Of a DNA stretch of 64,000 nucleotides, positions 34,107-43,529 are shown piece after piece. Each line of letters begins with the position of its first letter. Position 1 is the first letter of the stretch. The translations under genes and the position numbers were made by a program. Under the pieces are notes generated by a model. It ran no database searches and was not told where the DNA came from. It was given only the letters and a program-made list of their open reading frames with translations. Where the stretch lies: contig MEQB01000026.1 of assembly GCA_001770015.1 (NCBI GenBank), positions 62,001 to 126,000 on the forward strand, written 5' to 3'. This DNA comes from Bdellovibrionales bacterium RIFOXYC1_FULL_37_79. Lineage in GTDB: Bacteria > Bdellovibrionota > Bacteriovoracia > Bacteriovoracales > Bacteriovoracaceae.

Positions 34107-35780
34107 TCATGGTTTTTTACGAAATATCCCCAATAAACATCCATGTAAAATACTACTGTATTTTTTTACCAACCCCTGCATTTTCATACCTCCATCATCC
34201 CAACGAAAGGATGGTAAACTCGCTCGCTCGGCCTTTTTTCTCAACGATTTGAATTGCTTGTCGGTGACATTTTCCGCATACAATTGACAGGCGTATGCAT
34301 CCTTATTAGCAAAGGCCAGGTCCAGATATTTTTTATGAATCTGCATATCATCTTTTCCGGTTAAATTCGGCAGCACCGACCTGGCAAAATATTCCCATCC
34401 CTTAGGACTCTTGCTGGCCCGAGTGAGTAATTGATCATAAAGAGCAATCCGATCTTGCAACGGAACTACTGGCAAGCGGCGCTTTAAATATAAATCCATC
34501 AGCTCTACATCACTGGCACTCATTGCATTAATTAATAACCTATCAATTTGAGTCATGTCGCTGGTATATGGTTGAGCAAGCACATATTCTACATAATTTC
34601 TAATTCTTTGCGGATCCCCACCTCTTAAATAATTATCAGCGTATTCTTGATAATACCGTCTCCGCTGCGGCGTAATCGCCGAGGGAGTCTGGCCGAAGGT
34701 ATTTTTAATAATATAATCTGGCTGAGCTCTTACATAAAATACATGCGAAATGAGATCATCCCTTAGCGGAGTATTACTCTCCCCTAATTTGGTGGTAAGC
34801 ACGGTAAAAAACTTATCATCCTCGATCACATCGATGATTTTCATCAAGGTTTCCTTATCCCCCTTCGCTAATAATTCCCTAATTCCCTTCTCTGGATTTT
34901 CTAAAACCTCAGTCCACTCTGGGTGATACTTGATCACTCTATCCATATTACTCACGCCATCTGGAACTGAGCGCATCTGATCTATCTGCTCAATATTGGC
35001 CTTAAGATGATCCCAATCAATGGCCTTTTTCCTTTTTTCAAATTCCTCATCTCCATCAGCAACGCTCACAACATGAATACGGTCATCGATCTTTTCATTC
35101 TCGATCTTGGTCGGTTTCATTGTCTCCAAGGTTTTAAGGGTGCTATAAATATTATCCTTTTTGGCCTCTAATACGGGATTCAGCTTGGCCCTGAGTTTTA
35201 AATATTTGTCCAAGGTATAGGGATTTTTAAGCTCGACCACCTTATCCAAAATGGTATCTGCTAATTTCATTTCTTCTGGAGTACTGCTTTTGTTCAAAGT
35301 AGCTTCCACAAACTTATCAAAGGCATAGACATCCTCTGGTGAATCAACTTTTGCCAACGCCTTTTTTGCAAGTTCGGTTTTATTCATTGGCATCAGATCA
35401 TCTTTAACCAGCAGATCACCCAAAGCATATCGATAATGATCATTTTCAATGAGATGATTAATCACCCTGTAACTGTCTGCAGATTCGGCAGCCACAAGTC
35501 GTTCGGTTAAAAGCCTCATAAAACCAAAATTTCCCGTTCGTTCAGACGTCTCCACCATTTCCTCAAGGGCATTCAATCCATCTGGGGTATGAATTAACTC
35601 ATCTACTAATAATGGCTTCTCTACATAACGCTTAAGTTCCAAGTTCATATTGACGGAATCAGGCCCCACTGAAGGTTGTGCTATACAACTTGGAAAATCA
35701 AAAGATGCTAAAAATGCTTGCAACATCAACGGAAGTATCACCAGATAATTAACCAACCGAATAAATAATAATTTATGCAT
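34107..35780 (-). CDS. Exported alpha-helical repeat protein
   Basis: About 557 residues with a hydrophobic signal region (about 8-27) and a mature part made almost wholly of short amphipathic helix pairs with recurring patterns (YALGDLLVKDDL, YTLDKYLKLRAKL, MDLYLKRRLP), like a TPR/HEAT-type solenoid. The ATG at 35780 (GAGG upstream) is preferred to a TTG three bases earlier. It lies 83 bases upstream of the 685-residue exported protein on the same strand, so the two may be an operon. Function unknown. Confidence 0.72.
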   Translation of the reverse strand: MHKLLFIRLVNYLVILPLMLQAFLASFDFPSCIAQPSVGPDSVNMNLELKRYVEKPLLVDELIHTPDGLNALEEMVETSERTGNFGFMRLLTERLVAAESADSYRVINHLIENDHYRYALGDLLVKDDLMPMNKTELAKKALAKVDSPEDVYAFDKFVEATLNKSSTPEEMKLADTILDKVVELKNPYTLDKYLKLRAKLNPVLEAKKDNIYSTLKTLETMKPTKIENEKIDDRIHVVSVADGDEEFEKRKKAIDWDHLKANIEQIDQMRSVPDGVSNMDRVIKYHPEWTEVLENPEKGIRELLAKGDKETLMKIIDVIEDDKFFTVLTTKLGESNTPLRDDLISHVFYVRAQPDYIIKNTFGQTPSAITPQRRRYYQEYADNYLRGGDPQRIRNYVEYVLAQPYTSDMTQIDRLLINAMSASDVELMDLYLKRRLPVVPLQDRIALYDQLLTRASKSPKGWEYFARSVLPNLTGKDDMQIHKKYLDLAFANKDAYACQLYAENVTDKQFKSLRKKAERASLPSFRWDDGGMKMQGLVKKYSSILHGCLLGIFRKKP

Positions 35781-35896
35781 CAAAGAACCTCTTCTCAGCC
35801 TTAATTATCATCCATATGGCCAGAGCAAGGCAGGTGCGGTAAAATTTTCCTCCTCAAGAATGAAAACCAATTAAATGATGTATTTTAATTTAGAAC

Positions 35897-36430
35897 TTAT
35901 CTGACCAAGGCAAAAATTTTAGCGTCAATATACTTATCATCTTTTTTAAATCTCTTTCTCATATACCCTTCCGGGACAAACTGACATTTTTCCACAATTT
36001 TTACCGCCACTTCGTTATGGGCAAAAATACGGCATTGGATCCTCACCAGGCCAAAGGTGGGATTATTAAACGCCCAATTGGTGAAGGCCTTTATACAATT
36101 GGTCATAATCCCTTTATTGCGATAATTTCTGGCCAGCCAAAAACCCAGTTCAGCAGCGTGATCACTGCTACTTTTCATATCCATCAGGCCAATCCCGCCA
36201 ATTAATGCTCCATCCTCCGTCCTGATAGCATACTGAAGGGGCTGTCCAAAACGTTTGGCCTCTTCGGCCACGGCCGCTATCCACCATTTCGCCTCATTTT
36301 CCCCGTAAGGGTAAGGAATTCCGATCGTCTTTTCGTAGATTTCACGATCTTGCATATGGGCAATATAGCTTGCTTGATCATCCGGAGTGATCGTGGATAT
36401 ATATATCTGAGTATTAACGTCAATTTTCAT
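35897..36430 (-). CDS. RimJ/RimL-type GNAT acetyltransferase
   Basis: A 177-residue cytosolic protein with the GNAT motif A (RNYRNKGIMTNCIKAFTNWAF), motif D/B elements (GLVRIQCRIFAHNEVAVKIVEKCQFVPEGYMRK) typical of the RimJ/RimL group that acetylates N-terminal or small-molecule amines. Five residues were removed from the longest frame because the GGGAGGAG ribosome binding site lies inside it and points to the ATG at 36430. Confidence 0.88.
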   Translation of the reverse strand: MKIDVNTQIYISTITPDDQASYIAHMQDREIYEKTIGIPYPYGENEAKWWIAAVAEEAKRFGQPLQYAIRTEDGALIGGIGLMDMKSSSDHAAELGFWLARNYRNKGIMTNCIKAFTNWAFNNPTFGLVRIQCRIFAHNEVAVKIVEKCQFVPEGYMRKRFKKDDKYIDAKIFALVR

Positions 36431-36581
36431 AAATTCTCCTCCCATTAATCAGCATGAATCAAGTATAACAAATCTTCAATTTTTATGTCACTTCTTGATG
36501 ATAAAAAACTCTTAACAATGAATAAAGTAGTGTAGTATTTTAATCGAATATAAATCAGGCTTCCTATCCAGGTAACTACCA

Positions 36582-37040
36582 ATGAACATAAGCTGGGACC
36601 AATATTTTATCAACATCGCCAAGCAAGTGGCCACCAAATCGAAAGATCCCTCCAGTCAAGTCGGTTGTGTCATCGTAACCAAGGATAATCGTCCGGTCTC
36701 TTTTGGTTATAATGGCTTTGTGGCCGGTTGTGATGAACATCATATGACCCTCGAGCGCCCTATGAAATACCATCTGGTTATTCATGCCGAAATGAACGCT
36801 CTGCTGTTTGCGGAACGCAATGTGCGAGGACATAAATTTTACTGCACCCACGGGCCTTGCGAAAACTGTCTCAAGCACCTGATGCAAGCTGGAGTCGGAG
36901 AAATCATTTACGATTCCCCCGGGATAATCAAAGAAAGAGGCACCCCTGAACAAAAAGATGCCATCAAAAGATTATTACTGGCCAAAAATATCATCTGTCG
37001 CAATCTAAACGGCAAATCCTACCTGGAAGAAATTTTCTAA
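36582..37040 (+). CDS. Deoxycytidylate (dCMP) deaminase
   Basis: A 152-residue cytosolic zinc deaminase with HAE at 68-70 and GPCENC (Cys93, Cys96) as metal ligands, plus GYNGFVAGCDE that forms the substrate pocket in dCMP deaminases. It would convert dCMP to dUMP for dTMP synthesis. Length and motifs match the ComEB/dCMP deaminase group. It stands alone with a weak AGGTAA-type ribosome binding site. Confidence 0.9.
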   Translation: MNISWDQYFINIAKQVATKSKDPSSQVGCVIVTKDNRPVSFGYNGFVAGCDEHHMTLERPMKYHLVIHAEMNALLFAERNVRGHKFYCTHGPCENCLKHLMQAGVGEIIYDSPGIIKERGTPEQKDAIKRLLLAKNIICRNLNGKSYLEEIF

Positions 37041-37060
37041 CCGCCCACCTATTTGTCAAA

Positions 37061-37069
37061 TGCTATAAT
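37061..37069 (+). promoter_or_regulatory. Extended -10 (TGCTATAAT) of the beta-barrel gene
   Basis: TGC-TATAAT lies 53 bases before the ATG at 37123. It is identical to the element before the DHOD-like gene. Confidence 0.5.
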
Positions 37070-37122
37070 CCTGCTAAAATAAAAGGTGAAAAGATTCAAA
37101 TTTTTTACTTTATGGAGGATAT

Positions 37123-37731
37123 ATGAAAAAAAGTATGTTTAAATTTTTTTTACTTAGTTTTATTTTGTTTGCCATTAATTCCCATGCTGGAATTTTACTT
37201 GAACCCTATCTGGGTTACGCCCTTCTGGGAGACGGTGAAGTAACTGTCTCAAATACTAAATATGAAAATGAATACTCCACCCCCACTTTTGGCGGACGAC
37301 TTGGTCTGCAACATCTGGGATTTATGATGGGAGTCGATTATTCAATCCAAAATTTTGAAATGGAGTCCAAGACCGGATCAACCACCTACGAAGATGATGT
37401 CAAAAAGAAACAACTGGGTATTTTTGTAGGATATAATTTTCCAGTCATGTTTCGCATTTGGGGTACCTATTTTCTCTCCAGCAGTTTCGAAGGTGATGAC
37501 ACCGTCGCCGCCACCAATCGTTATGATGCCAACGATGAGTTAACTGATGGTAGTGGTTTTGCACTCGGCATCGGCTATCGGCCAATAAGCTATGTCAGTC
37601 TTAACCTGGAATACCGAAAATTTGAATATGATACTTGGGAACAAGGGGGAGTCGAGGCCACCAATATCACCAAAGATCAAAAGCTAAGCGAAATTCTACT
37701 GTCAGTCTCTTTACCATTTAATGTATTATAA
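37123..37731 (+). CDS. Outer-membrane beta-barrel protein
   Basis: A 202-residue protein with a signal peptide (MKKSMFKFFLLSFILFAINSHA) and eight or so alternating amphipathic strands with aromatic girdles (LLEPYLGYALLG, TFGGRLGLQHLGFMMGVDYSIQ, QLGIFVGYNF, SLNLEYRKFEY), ending SEILLSVSLPFNVL. This is the small OmpA/OmpX-like barrel pattern. It has GGAGG before the ATG, its own promoter and a strong terminator, so it is a single-gene unit. Confidence 0.9.
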   Translation: MKKSMFKFFLLSFILFAINSHAGILLEPYLGYALLGDGEVTVSNTKYENEYSTPTFGGRLGLQHLGFMMGVDYSIQNFEMESKTGSTTYEDDVKKKQLGIFVGYNFPVMFRIWGTYFLSSSFEGDDTVAATNRYDANDELTDGSGFALGIGYRPISYVSLNLEYRKFEYDTWEQGGVEATNITKDQKLSEILLSVSLPFNVL

Positions 37732-37752
37732 TTAAAAAATAATCCCGATTAA

Positions 37753-37779
37753 AACCTGCCCCTCAGGGCAGGTTTTTTT
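37753..37779 (+). terminator. Strong intrinsic terminator after the beta-barrel gene
   Basis: AACCTGCCC (37753-37761) pairs with GGGCAGGTT (37766-37774) around a CTCA loop, followed by five more Ts. The T-tract ends right at the next ATG. Confidence 0.93.
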
Positions 37780-39651
37780 ATGACAGTTAGTAATTATTAT
37801 TATCACCTTTTACTGCTTATTTTTTCGTTATTGCTTATAACCCCAAGCTACTTTCTTACCTATCACAAATTGCTTCATCTTATTCTTAAAAAAGACTCTG
37901 CTTGGCATTTGAAAATTGCTCTAACTATTTTTTTTACCAATACCATGCTGTCTTTTATAGTCACTTATTTAGTGTTTTTTAAGGGGTTAAACCAATATAG
38001 TGGTTTTTTTTTACTGCTTCCAGGAATCCTTTTTTTCTTAAAAAATCTAAAAAAAATCACTCTTTCATTTCATCCAACTTTATTTAGAATCATTTATCTG
38101 ACTTTTATCACTATTTTTTTATTAAGCTGCGCCTTACCGGAAACCGGTTGGGATGCGCTCTCCTATCATTTTAAATTATGGGGGCCTTTCTGGTTTAACT
38201 ACGAAGCATTATTCTATGAGGCCATCCCCAAAGGGCTTGATGTCCTGTTCTGGTATTCTCAAGCGTTATTCAATGATACATCCCTGGCCCATTTCTTCCA
38301 TTTTAGCTATCTACTTTCTATTTCCCTCTTGTTTTATCATCAGATCAGTTCCTATTTTTCCATCCCCCTGGCCAAATTTATTTCACTTTTAATTTTTCTT
38401 CTTCCCTACGGAACTAAAATTTCAGTGCTTGGATATGTTGATCTGGCCAGTGCTTGTGCAGAAACACTCTTGGTTTTTGCCATGATCAATTTCATCCTCT
38501 ATCGTAACGGACAAAACATAAGACTTATTTTTCTATCAACTTCCGCCGCCTTATCCATAAAATACACCTCCCTCACCTTGGTGTTTAGTGCATATCTTAT
38601 TTTTTTAATTTATTTATTTGTTAAAAGTAATTTAAGACCCTTTATCAGATCAATACGTCTGGGGGATTTAATGTTTCTCATTCTCCCGTGTTGTTTTTGG
38701 TACGCAAAAAATCTTTTCCTTTATAAAAATCCATTCTGGCCATTTTTACTAGGACACCCTGGTATGAGTGATGCGCTTTACCAACAACTTACCCAGTACA
38801 ACATGGCTTCCTACACATTCAACAAAACGTTACTCAACTATCTGTTACTTCCCATTCGTTTCACGTTATATAGATTCCAAGAATATAAATTGAATGGATT
38901 TGACATATTCACGATCAAAAATTTAAAAGGAATTGACCCTACCTTCATGTGCAGTCTGATTGGCCTTTACTGCGGTTTTAAAAAAAAGCATCTACTGGCG
39001 ATTTTTCCTGGTCTGGTTATCTTTACCAATATCTCAATTTTTTTTATGTTCGGGTCTCATCAGCACCGCTATATCCTCGGTACACTTTATTTAAACATCT
39101 TTCTTTTTGCGTATTTTCTTAATCATTTTCGCCATTTCAAAAAAACCGTTTATCTTCTGCTGGTTCCACTGCTGATTGGTTTTTTTCTCCATGGTGGTTT
39201 TTTCTTCCTATGTAAAAACAGTGGGCATGCCCTGGTTTATCCATCCAGGCTGGATTCCTACTTATCCGCTAATATTCATGACTACGATTTAGTTTCATTG
39301 TTAAAACAAAACCATATAAAATCCAAAGAGATAAGTTTTTGTTTTTATCCTCTTTCGCTTTTTTATTTCCCCTCTCCTTCACCTCAGTCAATCTTTGACA
39401 CGATTGCGCCCAAACCCATATTAGCAGGTGATAATTTAGAAATTATTAATCAAATGAAATCTTTAGGTATCAAATACTTTCTTGTTCACAAAGAAAACTC
39501 GACTCTGCAGGAGTCCATGCTTGCTACAAATAAATACTGGGATCATCTCCAAAAAGAAAAACTAATCAAATGTCTGGCATTAGAAAAATACTTTCTGACT
39601 CAGCCTGCTCATTTAGTCAGAAATGAATCCTTCATCTTTCAACTTTATTAA
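37780..39651 (+). CDS. GT-C-type membrane glycosyltransferase
   Basis: A 623-residue protein with about 11-12 membrane segments and, after the second-third segment, the GT-C catalytic loop GWDALSYH with Asp125, as in ArnT/PMT-like enzymes that use lipid-linked sugars. The C-terminal 120 residues form a soluble domain. It could glycosylate a lipid or exported protein. The ATG directly touches the T-tract of the upstream terminator with no ribosome binding site, so translation may begin downstream or from a leaderless transcript. The nearest later ATG codes for Met56 (MLSFIV), which would remove the first membrane segment. Confidence 0.78.
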   Translation: MTVSNYYYHLLLLIFSLLLITPSYFLTYHKLLHLILKKDSAWHLKIALTIFFTNTMLSFIVTYLVFFKGLNQYSGFFLLLPGILFFLKNLKKITLSFHPTLFRIIYLTFITIFLLSCALPETGWDALSYHFKLWGPFWFNYEALFYEAIPKGLDVLFWYSQALFNDTSLAHFFHFSYLLSISLLFYHQISSYFSIPLAKFISLLIFLLPYGTKISVLGYVDLASACAETLLVFAMINFILYRNGQNIRLIFLSTSAALSIKYTSLTLVFSAYLIFLIYLFVKSNLRPFIRSIRLGDLMFLILPCCFWYAKNLFLYKNPFWPFLLGHPGMSDALYQQLTQYNMASYTFNKTLLNYLLLPIRFTLYRFQEYKLNGFDIFTIKNLKGIDPTFMCSLIGLYCGFKKKHLLAIFPGLVIFTNISIFFMFGSHQHRYILGTLYLNIFLFAYFLNHFRHFKKTVYLLLVPLLIGFFLHGGFFFLCKNSGHALVYPSRLDSYLSANIHDYDLVSLLKQNHIKSKEISFCFYPLSLFYFPSPSPQSIFDTIAPKPILAGDNLEIINQMKSLGIKYFLVHKENSTLQESMLATNKYWDHLQKEKLIKCLALEKYFLTQPAHLVRNESFIFQLY

Positions 39652-39663
39652 AGGCATGCTCCA

Positions 39664-40422
39664 TCAATTAATCAGCGGAATCCACTCCCCAAACAAGAAA
39701 CTCACTCTCCCAATCAACAATGAAACTCTCGCCATAACCGTATAACCAAAAGAAGCCCCAAAGGAAATCATCAAGAACCATACGCCAACTTTGGCAATAA
39801 ACCCAATCGAACCCTTGTGTTCCACGGAAAAGAAAAAATAAACCAAAGTCGTGATCACTCCCACAAAAATAACAATCGCTCCCCACTGTGGCCCGGCAGC
39901 GGTCCATAAACTCAACATACTGGGTTTTGCCTGTTTTAAAATATGAGACGTAATATAATTTGGTATGGCAAAACCGGCCCCAAAACCAATCATGGCCGCA
40001 AAAGTGATCCGACTTACCCAGGAAATTCTAGGAACAAGCCGCGTATAAACCAGCAACCCCAAAATAGTAGGAACAATGATGGCCAGGGATTTGGAAATGG
40101 TAACCCATACATCAGTTCCACCCACGTCTTTCCACGCCAATATGACGTCCGGTAAAATCACACTATACCAGGTGACAATAAATAAATAGGCGGTGGCCAC
40201 CCCTACATAAAAATGCTCGGCCATTTTAAAAATGGGATTATCCTGGTAGAGAAAACTATACAGGGCAATTGTCAGGGCAGCGGCCACCATAATCCCAAAA
40301 CCTTCTGTCCCGAATTTTAATTTGCCAGTACCCACCAAAATTCCGTTTACCACAATTAATGCCAGAAAAAATAAAACAATAACAATTGAATCTTTTTTTA
40401 GATTGGATTGATTGGCTTCCAT
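39664..40422 (-). CDS. Polytopic membrane protein of the six-gene membrane cluster
   Basis: A 252-residue protein with about seven membrane segments. Notable are FYVGVATAYLFIVTWYSVILP and a glycine-rich helix (MIGFGAGFAIPNYITSHI). No transporter signature recognised. Its ATG directly abuts the stop of the preceding gene (TAA-ATG context), with GAGAGGG upstream. It is the last gene of a tight minus-strand run starting at 43953. Probably part of an inner-membrane complex. Confidence 0.82.
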   Translation of the reverse strand: MEANQSNLKKDSIVIVLFFLALIVVNGILVGTGKLKFGTEGFGIMVAAALTIALYSFLYQDNPIFKMAEHFYVGVATAYLFIVTWYSVILPDVILAWKDVGGTDVWVTISKSLAIIVPTILGLLVYTRLVPRISWVSRITFAAMIGFGAGFAIPNYITSHILKQAKPSMLSLWTAAGPQWGAIVIFVGVITTLVYFFFSVEHKGSIGFIAKVGVWFLMISFGASFGYTVMARVSLLIGRVSFLFGEWIPLIN

Positions 40423-41265
40423 TTAGGCCCTCTCTTTTTTCATGTCAAATTTCTTATTCACAAAATAACAAATATTGCCAAATATTATAAAGAAAATTAA
40501 CACCAGGTGTGCTACGGACTGTGGTCTCATGCCATCAATCGCCGTGCCCGGTTTATTGATCAGAGTTTCATACTGGGCAGCACCCGCCAGTCCTCCGACC
40601 AGCCCGTGCATCTGTCCAGATTGTAAGAATGGGAAATAGTCTGGTGCGGAAACCGCCGTACACACTCCGGCAAAAGCATAATTATATTTGGATTGGGAAT
40701 AAATAATCCATTCCTCGATGCCGCCACTGCCGGCCGAAAGAGACATCACATAATCAATATCCTTGATCGTTCTAATATTTTTAGTCAGTGGGATCTGGTC
40801 AATCTTTTCTCCCCTGGTATCCGTGGGAAATGCCCCATGAAAATCCATGGACAAATTAAGCATCAAAAGACCTGCCCCTGATTTGTACCCGAGATAGGCC
40901 CAATCCACACCATTTTGTTTACCATATTCCTTCGCCATATCTTCCATGATGGTCTTGGCCATAGTCACACCATTAGGCCAGTTACTCATGCCGATAACTT
41001 TCACATTTTTCATAAAGGCATGGGATAAAATGGCCCTGGCAGCAGGTTCCAATTCAGCTTTGGTGGAATTATCATAATCAAAAGACATTAATATGATGCC
41101 ACCGCTCGCCTTTTGAGAGATTTCTTCAATCTTATTATAAACCGTCCGCACATTTTTATCGGCTTCTATGGGGAGATCAAATTTAACGAGAAAAGGTAAT
41201 AACACTGATAAAAAAATGAAGGCAAAAATAATCCTTCGATCAATATTAAATAATTTCTGTATCAT
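40423..41265 (-). CDS. Membrane protein with a large extracytoplasmic Rossmann-like domain
   Basis: A 280-residue protein with a membrane segment at each end (about 13-28 and 250-268) and between them a beta/alpha domain outside the cytoplasm. It begins SGGIILMSFDYDNSTKAELEP and has VKVIGMSNWPNGV, GVDWAYLGYKSGAG and GQMHGLVGGLAGAAQYE. The N-terminal beta-alpha units look like a nucleotide- or ligand-binding fold, but no classic loop is intact. It overlaps the upstream gene by four bases. I know no function. Confidence 0.82.
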   Translation of the reverse strand: MIQKLFNIDRRIIFAFIFLSVLLPFLVKFDLPIEADKNVRTVYNKIEEISQKASGGIILMSFDYDNSTKAELEPAARAILSHAFMKNVKVIGMSNWPNGVTMAKTIMEDMAKEYGKQNGVDWAYLGYKSGAGLLMLNLSMDFHGAFPTDTRGEKIDQIPLTKNIRTIKDIDYVMSLSAGSGGIEEWIIYSQSKYNYAFAGVCTAVSAPDYFPFLQSGQMHGLVGGLAGAAQYETLINKPGTAIDGMRPQSVAHLVLIFFIIFGNICYFVNKKFDMKKERA

Positions 41266-41906
41266 CCTTCACCTCCCATGTACGAACGTTCAATGCCAAA
41301 GATGATTCGCAGACTCATGGAAACCACCCCTAAAGCGATCCCAAAAAATATGGCCCGTTTAACGGCCATATTGGGGTATTCTAACAACCACTGGGCAATC
41401 TCAGGAAATCCACTCCAAATTTTCCCCGAGATCGGCACCACTCCAAACATGACGAGCACTGCTGCTACCAACAAAATTCCGGCTTCCATACTTTTGGCCC
41501 GAAAAGTTCGATAAGCAGCGGAAGCAATAAAAAAGGCCAAAATAGAAAACATGGTCTCCTGACAAGGAGTGAAAATATAAGTGTATATCCATTCCACCAT
41601 CCCCTGTTCAACCTGGGCCTTCCAAAAAAGATCGCCTTGATTATAGAGACCAAAAATAAGCATGAAAAAAAAGCCGGCAAACACTAGTAGCGAATATCCC
41701 CATCCAGCATTTTTTCTTTTAATTTTTATCCAATGCATATTGAGCAAACTATAAAGTCCCAAAAAGGCCACAATCGCTATCGTAACCATCAAACCTTTGG
41801 TGATCGAAGTCATCAAGACTTCACTGACCTTGTGAGGAATATAATCCAGTAAAATACCTAACCATCCCATGATAAAAGCAATTGTGAGAGGTAAGTTTTT
41901 TTTCAT
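41262..41906 (-). CDS. Six-segment membrane protein of the cluster
   Basis: A 214-residue protein with about six membrane segments (for example LTIAFIMGWLGILL, GLMVTIAIVAFLGLYSLL and ILAFFIASAAYRTFRAKSMEAGILL). The AYRTFRAKS loop is basic and cytoplasmic. No substrate-binding motif recognised. AAGGAG precedes the ATG, and its stop overlaps the next gene by four bases. It follows the DUF6754-like gene by 26 bases. Confidence 0.82.
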   Translation of the reverse strand: MKKNLPLTIAFIMGWLGILLDYIPHKVSEVLMTSITKGLMVTIAIVAFLGLYSLLNMHWIKIKRKNAGWGYSLLVFAGFFFMLIFGLYNQGDLFWKAQVEQGMVEWIYTYIFTPCQETMFSILAFFIASAAYRTFRAKSMEAGILLVAAVLVMFGVVPISGKIWSGFPEIAQWLLEYPNMAVKRAIFFGIALGVVSMSLRIIFGIERSYMGGEG

Positions 41907-41932
41907 ATAACGTTCTCCTTAAAATCAAAATT

Positions 41933-43150
41933 TTACATTGGCCAAAAAATCTTTGAAAACCCTTCCCAGCCAAAAGTGGTAAAGATTGTTCCCAGTACCA
42001 GCACGATTATAATCATAAGCTTGCCAAGATCTTGACCTTTCAAGCTTCCCAGCAACTTGGGTTCACGACTCAAGTAAGCACTTGCCGCATAAAGTTCTTC
42101 ACCTATCAAGGTGTAATCGCAGGTGGTAATGAAAAACGGAATTTGAGTAAAAGCATCAGTTCCAGCAATTTGAATAGAGCCAGCAGCATTCCCAGTTTCC
42201 GATAAAAGGAGTGATTCCGCATAAAAATATCCAAAATAGAAATTCGCTGCCGGTTTCTCCCTTACCATCAAACCTTCCACAGCCGCCGCATAACTAAATT
42301 GCTCACTGGAAGCAAAATAAATATTCTCTTCCTTATAGGCATCGGGTCTGCCGGCTTCAATATAGGATTCCTTGACAGTTTCCCGGCTGACTTGTTGAAT
42401 AACTGGATCCCAGTTGGCCACTTTAAGACCAGTGTCAAATTCTGCCACTTTTTTTGCAATCCTTCCTAGGATATTAACTGCGGCGATCGTTGGCACTTCG
42501 TGCATATATTTAAGGCCATGCACAAATAAAACCGGACGCCCCATCTCCGTGGCCCTTCCCAAGGCATCATCCATCGCCTCTAGGCCAGCGATTCTTCTAA
42601 CAAATAAATTAGGATTTTTTTTCGCCAGATTGATAAAAACAATAATAACTACGGTCAGAAAAATAAAAAGAAGAAAATTATTCAACTTATTAAATGCAAA
42701 ATAATTACCATGAGGAGTTACCCCAAAGGTTTTTGGATGCATCACCACATTGCCATCCTTACCTTCTTTAACCCCGATTCTCAGATAATACGTCTTGTTC
42801 TGTTCAATCATATCTTTTTTTTCACCACCAGCTAGGAGGTAATCAGTGATCTCCAGGGCGTGCCAGTTCTTATTATCTTCCGCAAACCCGAAAGACTGGG
42901 GTAAATCAGTTTTAAAATTAATGATCGAACTTTGAATCGGCTGAACTAAAAAGGGACCACTGGGAGAGGTGGCAATATAAGTTACATAAAAAATTTTCGC
43001 TGTTTCATAATCCATCTTTTTCCAAAGCAATATGATGGCACTGCCATTGTCGTTGGGTTTATCAATCGCACTCACATCATCAGGAGGAAAGACCTCTCCC
43101 CAAACCTGGAAAGTGGTCAACCACAATACACACAAAAAAATTGCTTTCAA
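41933..43150 (-). CDS. DUF6754-like membrane protein with N-terminal FnIII-like domain
   Basis: I start this at the TTG at 43150: AGGGAGG lies five bases upstream and the product then begins with a proper signal peptide (MKAIFLCVLWLTTFQVWG). About 405 residues: a fibronectin-III-like beta domain (20-140), a membrane segment (about 160-178), a cytoplasmic alpha/beta domain (AMDDALGRATEMGRPVLFVHGLK to SGDDIE-like SIQIAGTDAFTQIPFFITTCDYTLIGEELYAASAY) and a final membrane segment. The conserved core matches what I recall as DUF6754. It has no known activity. It is the central gene of the cluster. Confidence 0.8.
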   Translation of the reverse strand: MKAIFLCVLWLTTFQVWGEVFPPDDVSAIDKPNDNGSAIILLWKKMDYETAKIFYVTYIATSPSGPFLVQPIQSSIINFKTDLPQSFGFAEDNKNWHALEITDYLLAGGEKKDMIEQNKTYYLRIGVKEGKDGNVVMHPKTFGVTPHGNYFAFNKLNNFLLFIFLTVVIIVFINLAKKNPNLFVRRIAGLEAMDDALGRATEMGRPVLFVHGLKYMHEVPTIAAVNILGRIAKKVAEFDTGLKVANWDPVIQQVSRETVKESYIEAGRPDAYKEENIYFASSEQFSYAAAVEGLMVREKPAANFYFGYFYAESLLLSETGNAAGSIQIAGTDAFTQIPFFITTCDYTLIGEELYAASAYLSREPKLLGSLKGQDLGKLMIIIVLVLGTIFTTFGWEGFSKIFWPM

Positions 43151-43163
43151 AAAAACCTCCCTA

Positions 43164-43529
43164 TTATTTCGAATCATTGTTTGGTTTTAATTTATCATCA
43201 AAGAATTGTCTTTCGCATTTTTCTATCGCATCGATCAGGCACCCCACTGAACATCTTCTTTCTAAAATCCGTTCCAGACGGGTATATTCAGCATTATTAA
43301 AAAAATGACCAAGCATGGGTTTAAAAAAGCTCATCATGGAACTACCCACAACATTCAGCGGTCTAAGGGTCTCTAAAAACATCACTGCAGGTACGCTGAG
43401 TTTTCTTTTCACCACAAAACCGGATAATTTAAAAAGCAGATCAAAATCCTCTTTGGTCATATCCTCTTGGCCATCCGTGATCTTGAAGGCATGACCTAAG
43501 GCCTCTTTTATTTGCTCTAGCTTAATCAT
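43164..43529 (-). CDS. Small cytosolic protein of the membrane cluster
   Basis: About 121 residues from the ATG at 43529 (overlapping the upstream stop region by eight bases): MIKLEQIKEALGHAFKIT, then a helical body with LFKLSGFVVKRKLSVPAVMFLE and two cysteines (RRCSVGCLIDAIEKCER). No membrane segment or signal. Translationally coupled to its neighbours. Function unknown. Confidence 0.72.
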   Translation of the reverse strand: MIKLEQIKEALGHAFKITDGQEDMTKEDFDLLFKLSGFVVKRKLSVPAVMFLETLRPLNVVGSSMMSFFKPMLGHFFNNAEYTRLERILERRCSVGCLIDAIEKCERQFFDDKLKPNNDSK

